DNA of 64,000 nucleotides from Neomesorhizobium albiziae (GTDB lineage Bacteria > Pseudomonadota > Alphaproteobacteria > Rhizobiales > Rhizobiaceae). The stretch spans positions 24,430-88,429 of the forward strand of contig NZ_FOSL01000021.1 of assembly GCF_900114255.1 (NCBI RefSeq), in the 5' to 3' direction. Position 1 is the stretch's first letter. The number at the start of each line of letters is the position of its first letter. Of this stretch, positions 16,900 to 25,817 are shown in pieces. The translations under genes were made by a program, and so were the position numbers. A model generated the notes under the pieces. That model saw only the letters and a list, made by a program, of their open reading frames with translations, did no database searches and was not told the DNA's origin.

Positions 16900-18009
16900 A
16901 TGGCCGCATCTGAAACGCGCGGCGCCGCGATCGACATCCGTTCCGTCAGCAAGCGTTACGGCCAGTTCACCGCGCTCGACGACGTGTCACTGCACATCGA
17001 GGCCGGCGAGTTCATGACCTTGCTCGGGCCGAGCGGCTCCGGCAAGACAACCACTCTCAACGTCGTCGCCGGCTTCACCGAAGTGAGTTCGGGCGCATTG
17101 GAAGTCGGCGGCAAGAGCGTCGTCGGCATACCGGCCCACAAGCGCAACATCGGCGTGGTGTTCCAGCATTACGCGCTGTTCCCGCATATGACGGTGAGCC
17201 GCAACGTCGCTTATCCCCTGGCTTTGCGCGGGGTCGCCAAGCCGGAGCGCGAGCGCCGCGTGCGCCAGGCGCTCGACATGGTCAAGATGGTCGATTTCGG
17301 CCACCGCTTCCCGAGCGAGCTTTCCGGCGGTCAGCAGCAGCGTGTGGCGCTCGCCCGCGCCATCGTCTTCGATCCGCCGCTGCTCCTGATGGACGAGCCG
17401 CTCGGCGCCCTCGACAAGAAGCTGCGCGAATGGCTGCAGCTCGAAATCAAGCGCATCCATCGCGAGCTCGGCACCACCTTCGTCTACGTCACCCACGACC
17501 AGGAAGAAGCGCTGGTTCTGTCAGATCGTATCGCCGTGTTCAACCAGGGCCGCATTGAGCAAGTCGGCACCGGCAGGCAGCTCTATGACGAACCGGCGAC
17601 CTTGTTCGTTGGCAAGTTCATCGGCGACTCCACGGTGCTTCGCGGTCGGGCAACGACATCCGGCAACGAAACCGCAATCGACATTTCCGGCCAGAAGGTG
17701 GCGACCGCCAAACGGCTTTCGAACGGCGGCAAGCCGGTGATGCTGCTGCGCCCCGAAAAACTGGCTCTGGCCCGTCGCGGCGCCGCCGATGGCGGCCGCA
17801 ACCGGCTCGCAGGCCGCGTCGGCGAAGCGATCTATCTCGGTTCGGGCTCCAAATATGAAGTGCTGCTGGCCGACGGGTCGAAGGCCATCGTCCGCTCGGC
17901 GCTAGAAGCGGAATCCTTTGCCATCGGCGACGAAGTCGATGTGTTCTTTGCCGGCAGCGATGTGAAGCTGCTGGCCGAGGATGACAAGGCCGACCTCACC
18001 CTCACCTGA
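16900..18009 (+). CDS. ABC transporter ATP-binding protein (PotA-like)
   Basis: The 369-residue ATPase has Walker A GPSGSGKTT near residue 43, the Q-loop in VVFQHYALFPHMTV, the signature LSGGQQQRVALARA near 141, Walker B LLLMDEPLGALD and the switch histidine in VTHDQEEA. The C-terminal third is a TOBE-type regulatory domain (VMLLRPEKLAL onward), as in PotA, FbpC and MalK. It powers the polyamine-type importer encoded by the three upstream genes. Spacing of one base to the previous stop shows that it is in the operon. Confidence 0.93.
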   Translation: MAASETRGAAIDIRSVSKRYGQFTALDDVSLHIEAGEFMTLLGPSGSGKTTTLNVVAGFTEVSSGALEVGGKSVVGIPAHKRNIGVVFQHYALFPHMTVSRNVAYPLALRGVAKPERERRVRQALDMVKMVDFGHRFPSELSGGQQQRVALARAIVFDPPLLLMDEPLGALDKKLREWLQLEIKRIHRELGTTFVYVTHDQEEALVLSDRIAVFNQGRIEQVGTGRQLYDEPATLFVGKFIGDSTVLRGRATTSGNETAIDISGQKVATAKRLSNGGKPVMLLRPEKLALARRGAADGGRNRLAGRVGEAIYLGSGSKYEVLLADGSKAIVRSALEAESFAIGDEVDVFFAGSDVKLLAEDDKADLTLT

Positions 18010-18036
18010 CAACGCATCGAAACGGGTCCAAAAAAA

Positions 18037-19422
18037 ATGCAAGCCACGACCAACGGCAATGTGTCGTTCTGGTATGCCGACATCGGCGGAGTGCCGGCCT
18101 ATCGCCCTCCCTTGCCGGGTGAGATCGAGGCAGACGTCTGCATCGTCGGCGCCGGCTACACCGGATTGTGGACCGCCTACTATCTCAAGAAGGCCGATCC
18201 GTCGCTGCGCATCGTCATCGTCGAAAAGGAGTTTGCCGGCTTCGGCGCTTCGGGCCGCAACGGCGGCTGGCTGTCGGGCGGTTTCGGCTGGTCGCGCGAA
18301 AAGTACGCCAAAAGCTCGTCGCGCGGCGCGGTGATCGACATGCAGCGCGCCATGCTCGGCGCCATCGAGGAAGTGATCGCCGTCGCCGAAGCCGAAGGCA
18401 TCGACGCCGACATCCGCCGCGTCGACAACATCACCGTCGCCACCAATGTCGCGCAGCTCGAACGCGCCAAGGCCGAATACGAGGAAGCCCGGCACTGGGA
18501 AGTGCCTGAAGAAAGGCTTGCCTTCATCGGCGCAGAGGAGGCGCGCGCCCGCATCGCCATCAAGGATGTGCTTGGCGCTTTCGTCGTGCGCAACGTCGCC
18601 CGCGTGCAGCCTGCCAAGCTGGTACAGGGACTGGCGGCAGCCGTTTCCCGACTAGATGTGCCGATCTACGAACAGACGCAGGTTCTGGCGATCGAGAAGG
18701 GCAAGGTCACCACCGATCGCGGCGTCGTGCGCGCCGAAAAGATAATCCGCGCCACCGAAGGCTTCACCGCCGGCATTCCCGGCCATGAACGCCTGTGGCT
18801 GCCGCTCAACAGCGCCATCGTCGTCACCGAGCCGCTGCCTGAGAGCCTGTGGAAGGAAATCGGCTGGGCCGGCTACGAAGTGCTCGGCGATGCCGCACAC
18901 GCCTATTGCTACGCGCAGCGCACTCGCGAAGGCCGCATCGCCATGGGTGGCCGCGGCGTCCCCTATCGCTTCGGGTCACGCACCGACGTGCGCGGCCGCA
19001 CCCAGCAGGCCACCATCGACAAGTTGCACGAAATCCTCATCAGGCTTTTGCCGCAGACCCGGGACTTGCGCCTCGATCACGCCTGGTGCGGCACGCTCGG
19101 CGTGCCGCGCGACTGGTGCACGACATCCGGCTTCGACCGCGAAAGCGGCATCGGCTGGGCTGGCGGTTATGTCGGGCTCGGCGTGTCGAGTTCGAACCTC
19201 GCCGGCCGCACCTTGCGCGACCTCGTGCTCGGCCGCGACACCGAACTGACGCGGCTGCCCTGGGTCAACCGCACTGTGAAGAAGTGGGAGCCGGAGCCGC
19301 TGCGCTGGCTCGGCGTCCATTCCATGTACCAGCTCTACCGCATGGCCGATCAACGCGAGGCCAACGGTCTTGGCCGAACCTCGCGGCTCGCCGCCTTGGC
19401 CGACCGCCTCACCGGCCATTGA
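18037..19422 (+). CDS. FAD-dependent amine oxidoreductase (PuuB/DAO family)
   Basis: The 461-residue protein has an N-terminal dinucleotide-binding motif VCIVGAGYTGLWTAYYL near residues 33-49 and the FAD-contact stretch GFGASGRNGGWLSGG near 75-89. A C-terminal GWAGGYVGLGVSSSNLAGRTL block closes the FAD site. This is the D-amino-acid-oxidase/DAO superfamily in the form seen in gamma-glutamylputrescine oxidase PuuB. It follows the transporter by 27 bases, so imported amines may be oxidised directly. No PuuA, PuuC or PuuD homologue is in the window, so free-amine oxidation or another amino compound remains possible. Confidence 0.85.
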   Translation: MQATTNGNVSFWYADIGGVPAYRPPLPGEIEADVCIVGAGYTGLWTAYYLKKADPSLRIVIVEKEFAGFGASGRNGGWLSGGFGWSREKYAKSSSRGAVIDMQRAMLGAIEEVIAVAEAEGIDADIRRVDNITVATNVAQLERAKAEYEEARHWEVPEERLAFIGAEEARARIAIKDVLGAFVVRNVARVQPAKLVQGLAAAVSRLDVPIYEQTQVLAIEKGKVTTDRGVVRAEKIIRATEGFTAGIPGHERLWLPLNSAIVVTEPLPESLWKEIGWAGYEVLGDAAHAYCYAQRTREGRIAMGGRGVPYRFGSRTDVRGRTQQATIDKLHEILIRLLPQTRDLRLDHAWCGTLGVPRDWCTTSGFDRESGIGWAGGYVGLGVSSSNLAGRTLRDLVLGRDTELTRLPWVNRTVKKWEPEPLRWLGVHSMYQLYRMADQREANGLGRTSRLAALADRLTGH

Positions 19423-19532
19423 CCCACGCTGTCTGGTGCGCCGAATTCAACTTCCCTATGTTCTTGTTTTGTTCTAGGATCAGAAAAAGGAGGGGCAATT
19501 GCAGTTCACGCGTACTGGGAGGTATCCGCGTC

Positions 19533-20138
19533 ATGAACGATCAACTCCGCCTTGACCTTGATGACGACGATCCGGATGCATGGCGTCGTCCCAAATTCCC
19601 CGAACGGATTTTCTTGGGCGTTCGGCCCGATGCGGCCGCCGCGATGCTGGCAGAAGAGACGGCAAGGCAGCTGCGTGCTGCCAGCGGACTGCGCGGCGAG
19701 CTGCTGCGCAGGCAGCGGCTCCATGTCACGCTTCAACATATCGGCGACTACAAACGCCTGAAGAGCAAGGTCCTCTTTGCCGCGGACCTGGTCGGCGCAG
19801 CCATTTCGATGCCGCCGTTCGAGGTCGTTTTCGATCGCGCCGAAAGCTTTCCGGCACCGCCCCGCCGTGACCGGCCGAGGCAATATCCGGCGGTGTTGAG
19901 AGGCGGCAGCGACGCTCTTTTCGAGCTTCACCGCTTGCTCGCGGAAGCGATGCGGAAACTTGGCCTGAGACCCAGCGATATGTTCGTACCCCACATGACG
20001 ATGATCTATGGCGACAAGGCCATCGCCCCTCAACCGGTTGCACCGCTGCGCTGGACGGTCCGCGAATTCCTGTTGATCCACAGCGAGCGCGGCCTGACGA
20101 AACACAACATTCTCGGACGCTGGCCGCTTCACGGCTGA
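19533..20138 (+). CDS. 2H phosphoesterase, 2'-5' RNA ligase (ThpR/LigT) family
   Basis: The ATG at 19533 follows GGGAGG by 15 bases and gives 201 residues; the long upstream extension of the frame overlaps the FAD oxidase and is a shadow. Two HxT motifs mark the 2H superfamily: HVT in RLHVTLQHIGD near residue 65 and HMT in FVPHMTMIYGD near 155. The N-terminal PERIFLGVRPD matches the usual FFAL-type first strand. Members hydrolyse 2',3'-cyclic phosphates or seal 2'-5' RNA links in vitro. The cellular role is usually unclear, and neither neighbour suggests a pathway. It is preceded by 110 bases without a gene. Confidence 0.88.
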   Translation: MNDQLRLDLDDDDPDAWRRPKFPERIFLGVRPDAAAAMLAEETARQLRAASGLRGELLRRQRLHVTLQHIGDYKRLKSKVLFAADLVGAAISMPPFEVVFDRAESFPAPPRRDRPRQYPAVLRGGSDALFELHRLLAEAMRKLGLRPSDMFVPHMTMIYGDKAIAPQPVAPLRWTVREFLLIHSERGLTKHNILGRWPLHG

Positions 20139-20298
20139 AGGCAACACAGGCTTGATCCGCTCCGCATGCTCTTGCGGGCAGATCGAAATGTCGTCCAGCG
20201 TCGCCCCCGACGGAATGGAGACCAGCAATCGTGACGTCAGGACGCGGTGGTCAGGAACCAAAATCCAAGTCGGCGATTTCCGTCGGGTGGAGACCATC

Positions 20299-20568
20299 AT
20301 GCCCGACAGAAAATTCGACGACCTGCGCAAGTCGATAAAGAACCAGCCGCTCACCAGGGAGCAGGCTCGCAAGCTGGCCAAGCAGGCGGCAAGGCTGGCG
20401 TCACCCGACGCCGCTAAGCTGCAGGACAAGCTGACGGAAGCATTCGGCGCCATTCACATCGCCGAGGCTTTCCGGGGTGAAAGCTCCGCCGCCCGGGCCG
20501 AAGCACTCGAACTGGTCGACAAAGCCGAAAAGACGTCCAAAAGACGCAAACGGCCGAACAAAAGTTAG
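20299..20568 (+). CDS. Small charged protein of unknown function
   Basis: An ATG at 20299 preceded by GGTGGAG gives 89 residues, beginning MPDRKFDDLRKSIKNQPLTR. A longer frame starts at TTG 20152, but its extra 49 residues look non-coding. The protein is rich in Lys, Arg, Glu and Ala, is predicted to be helical (QARKLAKQAARLA and AARAEALELVDKAEK) and ends in a basic tail KTSKRRKRPNKS. There is no signal peptide or membrane helix. I do not recognise the family. It is followed by a strong hairpin, which fits a separately terminated small gene. Confidence 0.55.
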   Translation: MPDRKFDDLRKSIKNQPLTREQARKLAKQAARLASPDAAKLQDKLTEAFGAIHIAEAFRGESSAARAEALELVDKAEKTSKRRKRPNKS

Positions 20569-20578
20569 AGATTGGATC

Positions 20579-20599
20579 GAAAACCGCGAAGCGGTTTTC
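20579..20599 (+). terminator. Hairpin terminator candidate after the small protein gene
   Basis: GAAAACCGC (20579-20587) and GCGGTTTTC (20591-20599) form a perfect 9-bp stem with a GAA loop, starting 10 bases after the stop at 20568. The T-run is inside the stem rather than after it. Genes converge here, so it may serve the plus strand, and the PfkB gene may use it from the other side. Confidence 0.55.
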
Positions 20600-20674
20600 A
20601 GAAAATCCTATGTGAAAACATATAGATCGGAAGTTCAACGACCCTCCCGGCGCGGTCGCCGCTCCGGCGTCCGG

Positions 20675-21580
20675 CTATTCGTAGCGTCGCGGAAAGGTTG
20701 AAATCGCACGCGCCGCGGTCCTGACGCCATGATCGAGCGCCGCCGCCAGATCGTCCGTCGTGCTGAGCGCCGCCATGAACGCCGCATTGAAAGTGTCACC
20801 GGCGCCGACAGTATCGATCACCGTCACCGGCGGCGAAACGGCGCGAAAACGTTCGCCGCCCCGAAAACCCCGCACCCCGTCCGCGCCGTCTTTCACGATC
20901 AAGACCTGGTCTGCACGCAATCCGGCTGCGATTTTCTGGCTGGCGCCCTCGAGCGAAGTTTCGGCCGCATAACCCTTCGCCTCTTCGGCATTGATGAGGG
21001 CGATATCCGTCGTTTCCATCCAGCTGCGCATCAAAAGCCTGGTCTCGTCCGTCCAGCCCTCTGGAGGCCAGCCGGGATCGATCGCCGTTCGCCAGCCCTT
21101 GGCGTTGAGGCTGGCAAGCAGCTTCACCGTGCCGGAACGGATGTCGGGCATCAGGAAGCCGCCTGCGATGACCGCGATGGCGCGGTCATGCGGCGCTGCC
21201 GGCACCCTGGCCAACAGGTCGTCAAGACGTGCGCGTTGCAGATGTCCCGGCGCGGTGAAAAACACCCGGTCGCCGCCCTTGTGCACGATGCCCACCGTAA
21301 TCGTCGTCGCGCAGTCGTCGACGATCCAGTCGCAAGAGGCGGCATCGAACTGCTCCCGCAGCCAGACGCCGTTGGGATCGTTGCCGGTAGACGCCACGAA
21401 GCGGTGCGCCACACCGAGCCCGCTCAGCGCCAGCGAGGTGTTGCCGGCCGAGCCGCCGGCACGCATTTCGCTGCGCTCGACTTCCACTTCCGTGCCAATC
21501 GCCGGCCAGCCGTCGACCTCGCCCAGCACGAGGTCGACATTCGCGTTGCCAAGAACGAGAATCGCCGCCTCAGGCGCCAT
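20675..21580 (-). CDS. PfkB-family sugar kinase
   Basis: The 301-residue protein has the two PfkB signatures: MRAGGSAGNTSLALSGLG near residue 39, and DTVGAGDTFNAAF at 256-268 with Asp262 as the predicted catalytic base. This is the ribokinase fold, which phosphorylates a sugar or nucleoside hydroxyl using ATP. It is the last gene of the sugar operon and overlaps the upstream Gfo/Idh gene by 11 bases. It probably phosphorylates the imported sugar or its oxidised product. Which sugar is not apparent. Confidence 0.88.
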   Translation of the reverse strand: MAPEAAILVLGNANVDLVLGEVDGWPAIGTEVEVERSEMRAGGSAGNTSLALSGLGVAHRFVASTGNDPNGVWLREQFDAASCDWIVDDCATTITVGIVHKGGDRVFFTAPGHLQRARLDDLLARVPAAPHDRAIAVIAGGFLMPDIRSGTVKLLASLNAKGWRTAIDPGWPPEGWTDETRLLMRSWMETTDIALINAEEAKGYAAETSLEGASQKIAAGLRADQVLIVKDGADGVRGFRGGERFRAVSPPVTVIDTVGAGDTFNAAFMAALSTTDDLAAALDHGVRTAARAISTFPRRYE

Positions 21581-22814
21581 GGCGGGCTACGACCGGCACA
21601 TAGTTTTCAAGCTCGGGCGCCGGGAAATGCACGGTCTCGCCGAGCTCGGCCGAGCGGTAAAGTCCCATCAGCATCTCGACCACGCCCAGCCCATCCTCGA
21701 ACGTCTCCATCGGCTTCTCGCCCTTGCGGAAGCACTCGACCATATGGCGGTTCTCGTCGGTATAGCCGTAAACACCGGCCTCGTCTTCCAGCACCGGCAT
21801 CAGCCCCTGTTCGGCATTCTGCTTTTCGACCAGGTCTTCGCCCTCCGCCCCTTGCACGGCGCGCGACATGAAGATCTTCAACCCGGTGCCGAGCGAGTTG
21901 AACTCCATCGCATACTCCGGGCCGAGCAGTTCGAGCTGGATGCGCAGGCCCGCGCCCACATAAGCCCAGGATGTCGTCGCCTCGATCATCAGCTCGTTGC
22001 CATCCTCGTCCTCCAGCGTCACCGTGCCACGGGCGAAATCCTCGGACGGCCGGTTGCGGTAGTCGACCTCGGCGCCGAAGCGCTTGCGCAACTGGTCGGC
22101 ATAGGATGGCCGCGTCCATTTGAGGTTGGCCACCGTGCCGTTGACAGACTTGATCCTGAGCGAGTTGCGCGGCGCGCCGGGCGCCGTCAGCAGATGCCGG
22201 GCGACTTCGACGCTGTGGCACATCATGTCCGACAGAACGCCGCCGCCTTGCTTGTCGCCCTGCCAGAACCACGGCTCGTGCGGGCCTGAATGCTCTTCGG
22301 CCGCGCGCGCCAGATACGGCCTTCCCGTGGTCGAGGCGGCGCGCCGCCAGATGATCTCCTTGCCGCGCAGCACCGGCGTCGCGAAGACCTGGTTCTCCAG
22401 GTAGCCATGGTTGAGCCTGGCGTCCTCCGCCAGCTTCAGCATTTCGCGCGCTTCCGCGATGGTGCGGGCGAGCGGCTTTTCGCAGGCGATGGCAAAAACC
22501 GCCGAACGGCCCGCCGTCACCTCGGCATGGATCGTACGCATGATGTCGAGGCGCGTGTAGTTGGGCGAGACGATCCACACCGCATCCACCTCGCCCGAAT
22601 GCAGCATCGCTTCCAGGCTGTCATATGCCTTGCAGTCGCCGAGACCGAGTTTGGCGACATTGTCGGCGAAACGCTGGCGGTTTGCCGCCTTGCGGCTGTA
22701 GACGCCTGTGACATCGACGTTGCGCACGCCAAGCATCGATTTCAGATGGAAATCGGCGATGAAGCCGCTCCCGACGAAACCGATCCGCAACCGCTGTTTC
22801 GGCAAATTCTTCAT
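21570..22814 (-). CDS. Gfo/Idh/MocA-family NAD(P)-dependent oxidoreductase
   Basis: The 414-residue protein begins with a Rossmann motif, LRIGFVGSGFIADFHLKSM, and has the usual EKP-like loop (ACEKPLARTIAEAREM) near residue 113. The second domain contains GGGVLSDMMCHSVEVARHLL, whose His is in the substrate-contact position of the family. Such enzymes oxidise sugars, inositols or sugar acids. It lies between the LacI gene (11-base gap) and the kinase (overlap) in the sugar operon, so it probably acts on the imported carbohydrate. Confidence 0.88.
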   Translation of the reverse strand: MKNLPKQRLRIGFVGSGFIADFHLKSMLGVRNVDVTGVYSRKAANRQRFADNVAKLGLGDCKAYDSLEAMLHSGEVDAVWIVSPNYTRLDIMRTIHAEVTAGRSAVFAIACEKPLARTIAEAREMLKLAEDARLNHGYLENQVFATPVLRGKEIIWRRAASTTGRPYLARAAEEHSGPHEPWFWQGDKQGGGVLSDMMCHSVEVARHLLTAPGAPRNSLRIKSVNGTVANLKWTRPSYADQLRKRFGAEVDYRNRPSEDFARGTVTLEDEDGNELMIEATTSWAYVGAGLRIQLELLGPEYAMEFNSLGTGLKIFMSRAVQGAEGEDLVEKQNAEQGLMPVLEDEAGVYGYTDENRHMVECFRKGEKPMETFEDGLGVVEMLMGLYRSAELGETVHFPAPELENYVPVVARHGA

Positions 22815-22825
22815 GCTCTTCCCTT

Positions 22826-23866
22826 TTATAAAGTTCGTACCCTGGCGCCGGTCTCTTTCGGCCGGGCCGTCGATCCGCGTATCCGCAGCGTCGTCGCCAG
22901 TTCCATCGTTTCGCCGGCCTGGCTCTCGCCGGCGAATGTCCGCAAGAGAAGCTTCATCGCCTGCTGGCCGATCTCGGCGCGCGGCTGGCTCACTGTCGTC
23001 AGCGGCGGATAAAACGCTTCGCTGAGATAGAGGTCGTCGAAACCGACCACCGAAACGTCGCTGGGCACGTCAAGGCCGAGCCGGCGCAATTCATGGATTG
23101 CGCCATAGGCCATTTCGTCGTTGGCGACGAAGATCGCCGTCGGCGGCGAAGTCAGCTCGAAAAGCTGCTGGCAAAGCGCCTCGCCGGATCGCAGCAGATA
23201 GTCGCCCACCGGCTCGTAGCCGGCAGGAATGTCGAGGCCGGCCTCCTTCATGGCGATACGGTAGCCGTCGCGGCGGCGCACGCTCATGATCTCCGGGATC
23301 GGCCCACAGATATGGGCAATGCGTTTGTGCCCCAGCGAAATCAGGTGCCGCACCGCATCGCTCGCGGCGACCGCGTTATCGATCTGCACATGGGGCAGGC
23401 CGCTGCCGCCGATCATTTCGAGCGCCACGACCACCGACAGTCCGGCCAGCCGCTCGGCATATTCCTCGTGCTTCCAGGGCAGCTTGCCGGTCATCAGGAT
23501 CATGCCGTCGGCATGGCCGTCGCGCAGCATGTCGAAATACTCGATCTCCCGCTCCGGGTCGTTTTCCGTATTGCCCATCAGCACTGAATAGCCGGCGCCC
23601 CGCGCCGTCGCCTCAACGCCTTTCAGGATTTCCAGGTAGAACGGGTTGCCGACATCGCGCACCACCATCAGCACCGCCATCGAGCGCTGGGTGCGCAGGT
23701 TCCTGGCGCTGACGTTCGGCCGGTAGTTCAGCGCCCGCGCCGCCTCGCGGATGCGCGACAGCGTTGGCTCGGCCACTAGGCCGCTGTCGCTCAGCGCGCG
23801 TGACACCGTCGCCGGCGAGACACCGAGTTTCCCGGCAATATCCTTGATGGTCGGGCGCTCGCTCAT
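22826..23866 (-). CDS. LacI-family transcriptional regulator
   Basis: The start at 23866 overlaps the upstream permease stop by ATGA and gives 346 residues; the longer frame on the same strand is a shadow of the permease. The N-terminal HTH is TIKDIAGKLGVSPATVSRALSDSG, followed by the hinge helix NYRPNVSARNLRTQRS. The rest is a periplasmic-binding-protein-like sugar sensor. The gene is embedded in the operon it probably controls, between permease and dehydrogenase genes. TGAAATCGATTTCA and a related site before the binding-protein gene are good operator candidates. Confidence 0.93.
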   Translation of the reverse strand: MSERPTIKDIAGKLGVSPATVSRALSDSGLVAEPTLSRIREAARALNYRPNVSARNLRTQRSMAVLMVVRDVGNPFYLEILKGVEATARGAGYSVLMGNTENDPEREIEYFDMLRDGHADGMILMTGKLPWKHEEYAERLAGLSVVVALEMIGGSGLPHVQIDNAVAASDAVRHLISLGHKRIAHICGPIPEIMSVRRRDGYRIAMKEAGLDIPAGYEPVGDYLLRSGEALCQQLFELTSPPTAIFVANDEMAYGAIHELRRLGLDVPSDVSVVGFDDLYLSEAFYPPLTTVSQPRAEIGQQAMKLLLRTFAGESQAGETMELATTLRIRGSTARPKETGARVRTL

Positions 23867-24828
23867 GCGCGCATCGCCCGGCCACGGCCATAAAACAGCA
23901 TCAGAACCAATAATGTCGCGCCGAACACCATCTGACGGCCGGATTCGTCGATATTCACCGTGGTCAGGATGCTCTGCAGGATCACCAGCAGCACGGCCCC
24001 CGCCATCGTGCCGGTGTAGCCGCCCTTGCCGCCGGAAAGCGGCGTGCCGCCGAACACCACCGCAATGATCGATGGCAACATGTACTGCTCGCCGACATTG
24101 GCGAAGGACGAGCCGGAATAACCGAGCAGGCAGATGCCGGCGATCGCGGCAAACACGCCTGAAAGCACGAAGAGCGCGATCCGTACCAGCTTGACCGGAA
24201 CGCCGGCCATGAACGCCGCCTGTTCGTTGGAGCCGATGGCATAGATGCGATGGCCGAAGACGGTGCGGCCAAGCAGCCAAGCCATCACCACGCCGATGAC
24301 GATCCACAGCCAGATGATGCCGGGCAGGCCGAACAGGAACGGCTGGGAGACGAAGTTCGACAAGGCAGGCGCAGCACGCCCGGACGGGATTCCCTGGCGG
24401 ATCACCACCAGCAGGCCCTGCAGCACGCCCAGCATGCCGAGCGTCATCACCAGCGGCGGGATGCGCAACAGCGTGACGCCGAGGCCGTTGAACAGCCCGA
24501 ACAGCGCGCCGGCGGCAACGCAGCCGAGAACCGCGAGCGGAATGCCGCTGTCCATACCGTTCATCAGATTGCCGGCGATGATCGCCGACAGCGAAACGAC
24601 GCCGCCGACCGAAAGGTCGATGCCCTCGCGGCCTCCGAGGATGACGAGGTTCTGTCCGGCGGCGACGATGCCCAGCAAGGCGGCGACGATCAGCAGGCGC
24701 AGTATCTGCTGCGCCGAGGCAAAGCCTGGCGACAGCGCCTCACCCAGCACAAGCAGCGCCACGATCAGCAGCAGGGCGATCACCAGCGGCTTCCTGGCGA
24801 ATTCCATGAGCAAGGTGGCGTTCATCAT
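23863..24828 (-). CDS. Ribose-type ABC transporter permease (second)
   Basis: The start at 24828 overlaps the preceding permease stop and gives 321 residues. It is a hydrophobic RbsC-like protein (BPD_transp_2) beginning MMNATLLMEFARKPLVIALL. It contains the family's GGREGIDLSVGGVVSLSAI block near residue 64 and AVVFGGTPLSGGKGGYTGTM toward the end. Two different permeases of this type in a row suggest a heteromeric channel. The longer frame extending to 25521 is an artefact of the overlapping upstream permease gene. Confidence 0.9.
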   Translation of the reverse strand: MMNATLLMEFARKPLVIALLLIVALLVLGEALSPGFASAQQILRLLIVAALLGIVAAGQNLVILGGREGIDLSVGGVVSLSAIIAGNLMNGMDSGIPLAVLGCVAAGALFGLFNGLGVTLLRIPPLVMTLGMLGVLQGLLVVIRQGIPSGRAAPALSNFVSQPFLFGLPGIIWLWIVIGVVMAWLLGRTVFGHRIYAIGSNEQAAFMAGVPVKLVRIALFVLSGVFAAIAGICLLGYSGSSFANVGEQYMLPSIIAVVFGGTPLSGGKGGYTGTMAGAVLLVILQSILTTVNIDESGRQMVFGATLLVLMLFYGRGRAMRA

Positions 24829-25817
24829 GCCCGCGCCCTCCGCCCGACCAGGACGCCGGCCATGAGCGCCACCAGGATGGCAAGGCCCTGCACGAGGTTT
24901 TGCCATTCCGAAGGTGTGCCGACGAAGAACACCAGCGAGTTGATGAGGCCGATGATCAGCGCGCCGATCAGCGAACCGACCACTGTGCCGAAGCCGCCGG
25001 AAAGAGCGCTGCCGCCCAGCACCACGGCCGCGACACTGAATAGCGTCATCTTGCCGCCGACCAGCGGATCGCCGCTGGCGGTGTCGCCGGTGATGCAGAA
25101 GGCGGCGAGTGCGGCGAAGATCCCGCACAGCGCGTAACCCCTGATGCGGATCGCCGTTACCGGCAGGCCGCTCTGGAAGGCCGCCTGGCTGTCGTCGCCG
25201 ATCGCCAGCAATTGCGTTGCAAGCCGCGTCCGCGCCAGCACGTAGATCACCATGGCAAGAACCACCACGGCGTAAAGCACGAAGGGGATTTCGAAGAAAC
25301 GGCCGCCATAGGTGCGCCAGAAGGCTGCCGGCGCAGGCGTGCCCGCCACCGGCAGCACATAAAGCGCCAGGCCGGTGAAGAAGATCGAGGTGGCGAAGGT
25401 GGCGACGATCGCCTGCAGGCGCAGCGCCGCCACCACGATGCCGTTGACGATGCCGCAGGCCAAGCCGACCGCCAGACCGACGCCGAGGGCAGCCATGACG
25501 GAAAGTCCGCTGCCTCCCCACTGCTCCATCAGCACCACGATGACGACATTGACCAGCGACACGATGGCGCCGGCCGAAAGGTCGATATCGCCGGCAAAGA
25601 CAACATAGGTCTGGGCAATCGCCAGCATGATCAGCGCCAGATACGTTTTCACCAGCCCGGTCATGCCTATGAAGCTGACGCTGCGCGGCTGATAAAGCCC
25701 GTTCAGCGCCAGAAGCACCGCGAGGATCATCAGCGCGGGCAGGAAGGGAAACCGTTCGAACAGCCGCTTGATGCCGCTCGATGCTGGCCTTGGGTTGGCA
25801 ACCGCGCTCGCCATCAT
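24825..25817 (-). CDS. Ribose-type ABC transporter permease (first)
   Basis: The 330-residue membrane protein has the RbsC-type motif VVFAGDIDLSAGAIVSLVNV near residue 72 and VVLGGSALSGGFGTVVGSLIG near 265. About eight to ten hydrophobic segments are visible. It overlaps the ATPase gene upstream and the second permease downstream by 4 bases each, so the three genes are tightly coupled. It forms the sugar importer channel with the next gene product. Confidence 0.9.
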   Translation of the reverse strand: MMASAVANPRPASSGIKRLFERFPFLPALMILAVLLALNGLYQPRSVSFIGMTGLVKTYLALIMLAIAQTYVVFAGDIDLSAGAIVSLVNVVIVVLMEQWGGSGLSVMAALGVGLAVGLACGIVNGIVVAALRLQAIVATFATSIFFTGLALYVLPVAGTPAPAAFWRTYGGRFFEIPFVLYAVVVLAMVIYVLARTRLATQLLAIGDDSQAAFQSGLPVTAIRIRGYALCGIFAALAAFCITGDTASGDPLVGGKMTLFSVAAVVLGGSALSGGFGTVVGSLIGALIIGLINSLVFFVGTPSEWQNLVQGLAILVALMAGVLVGRRARA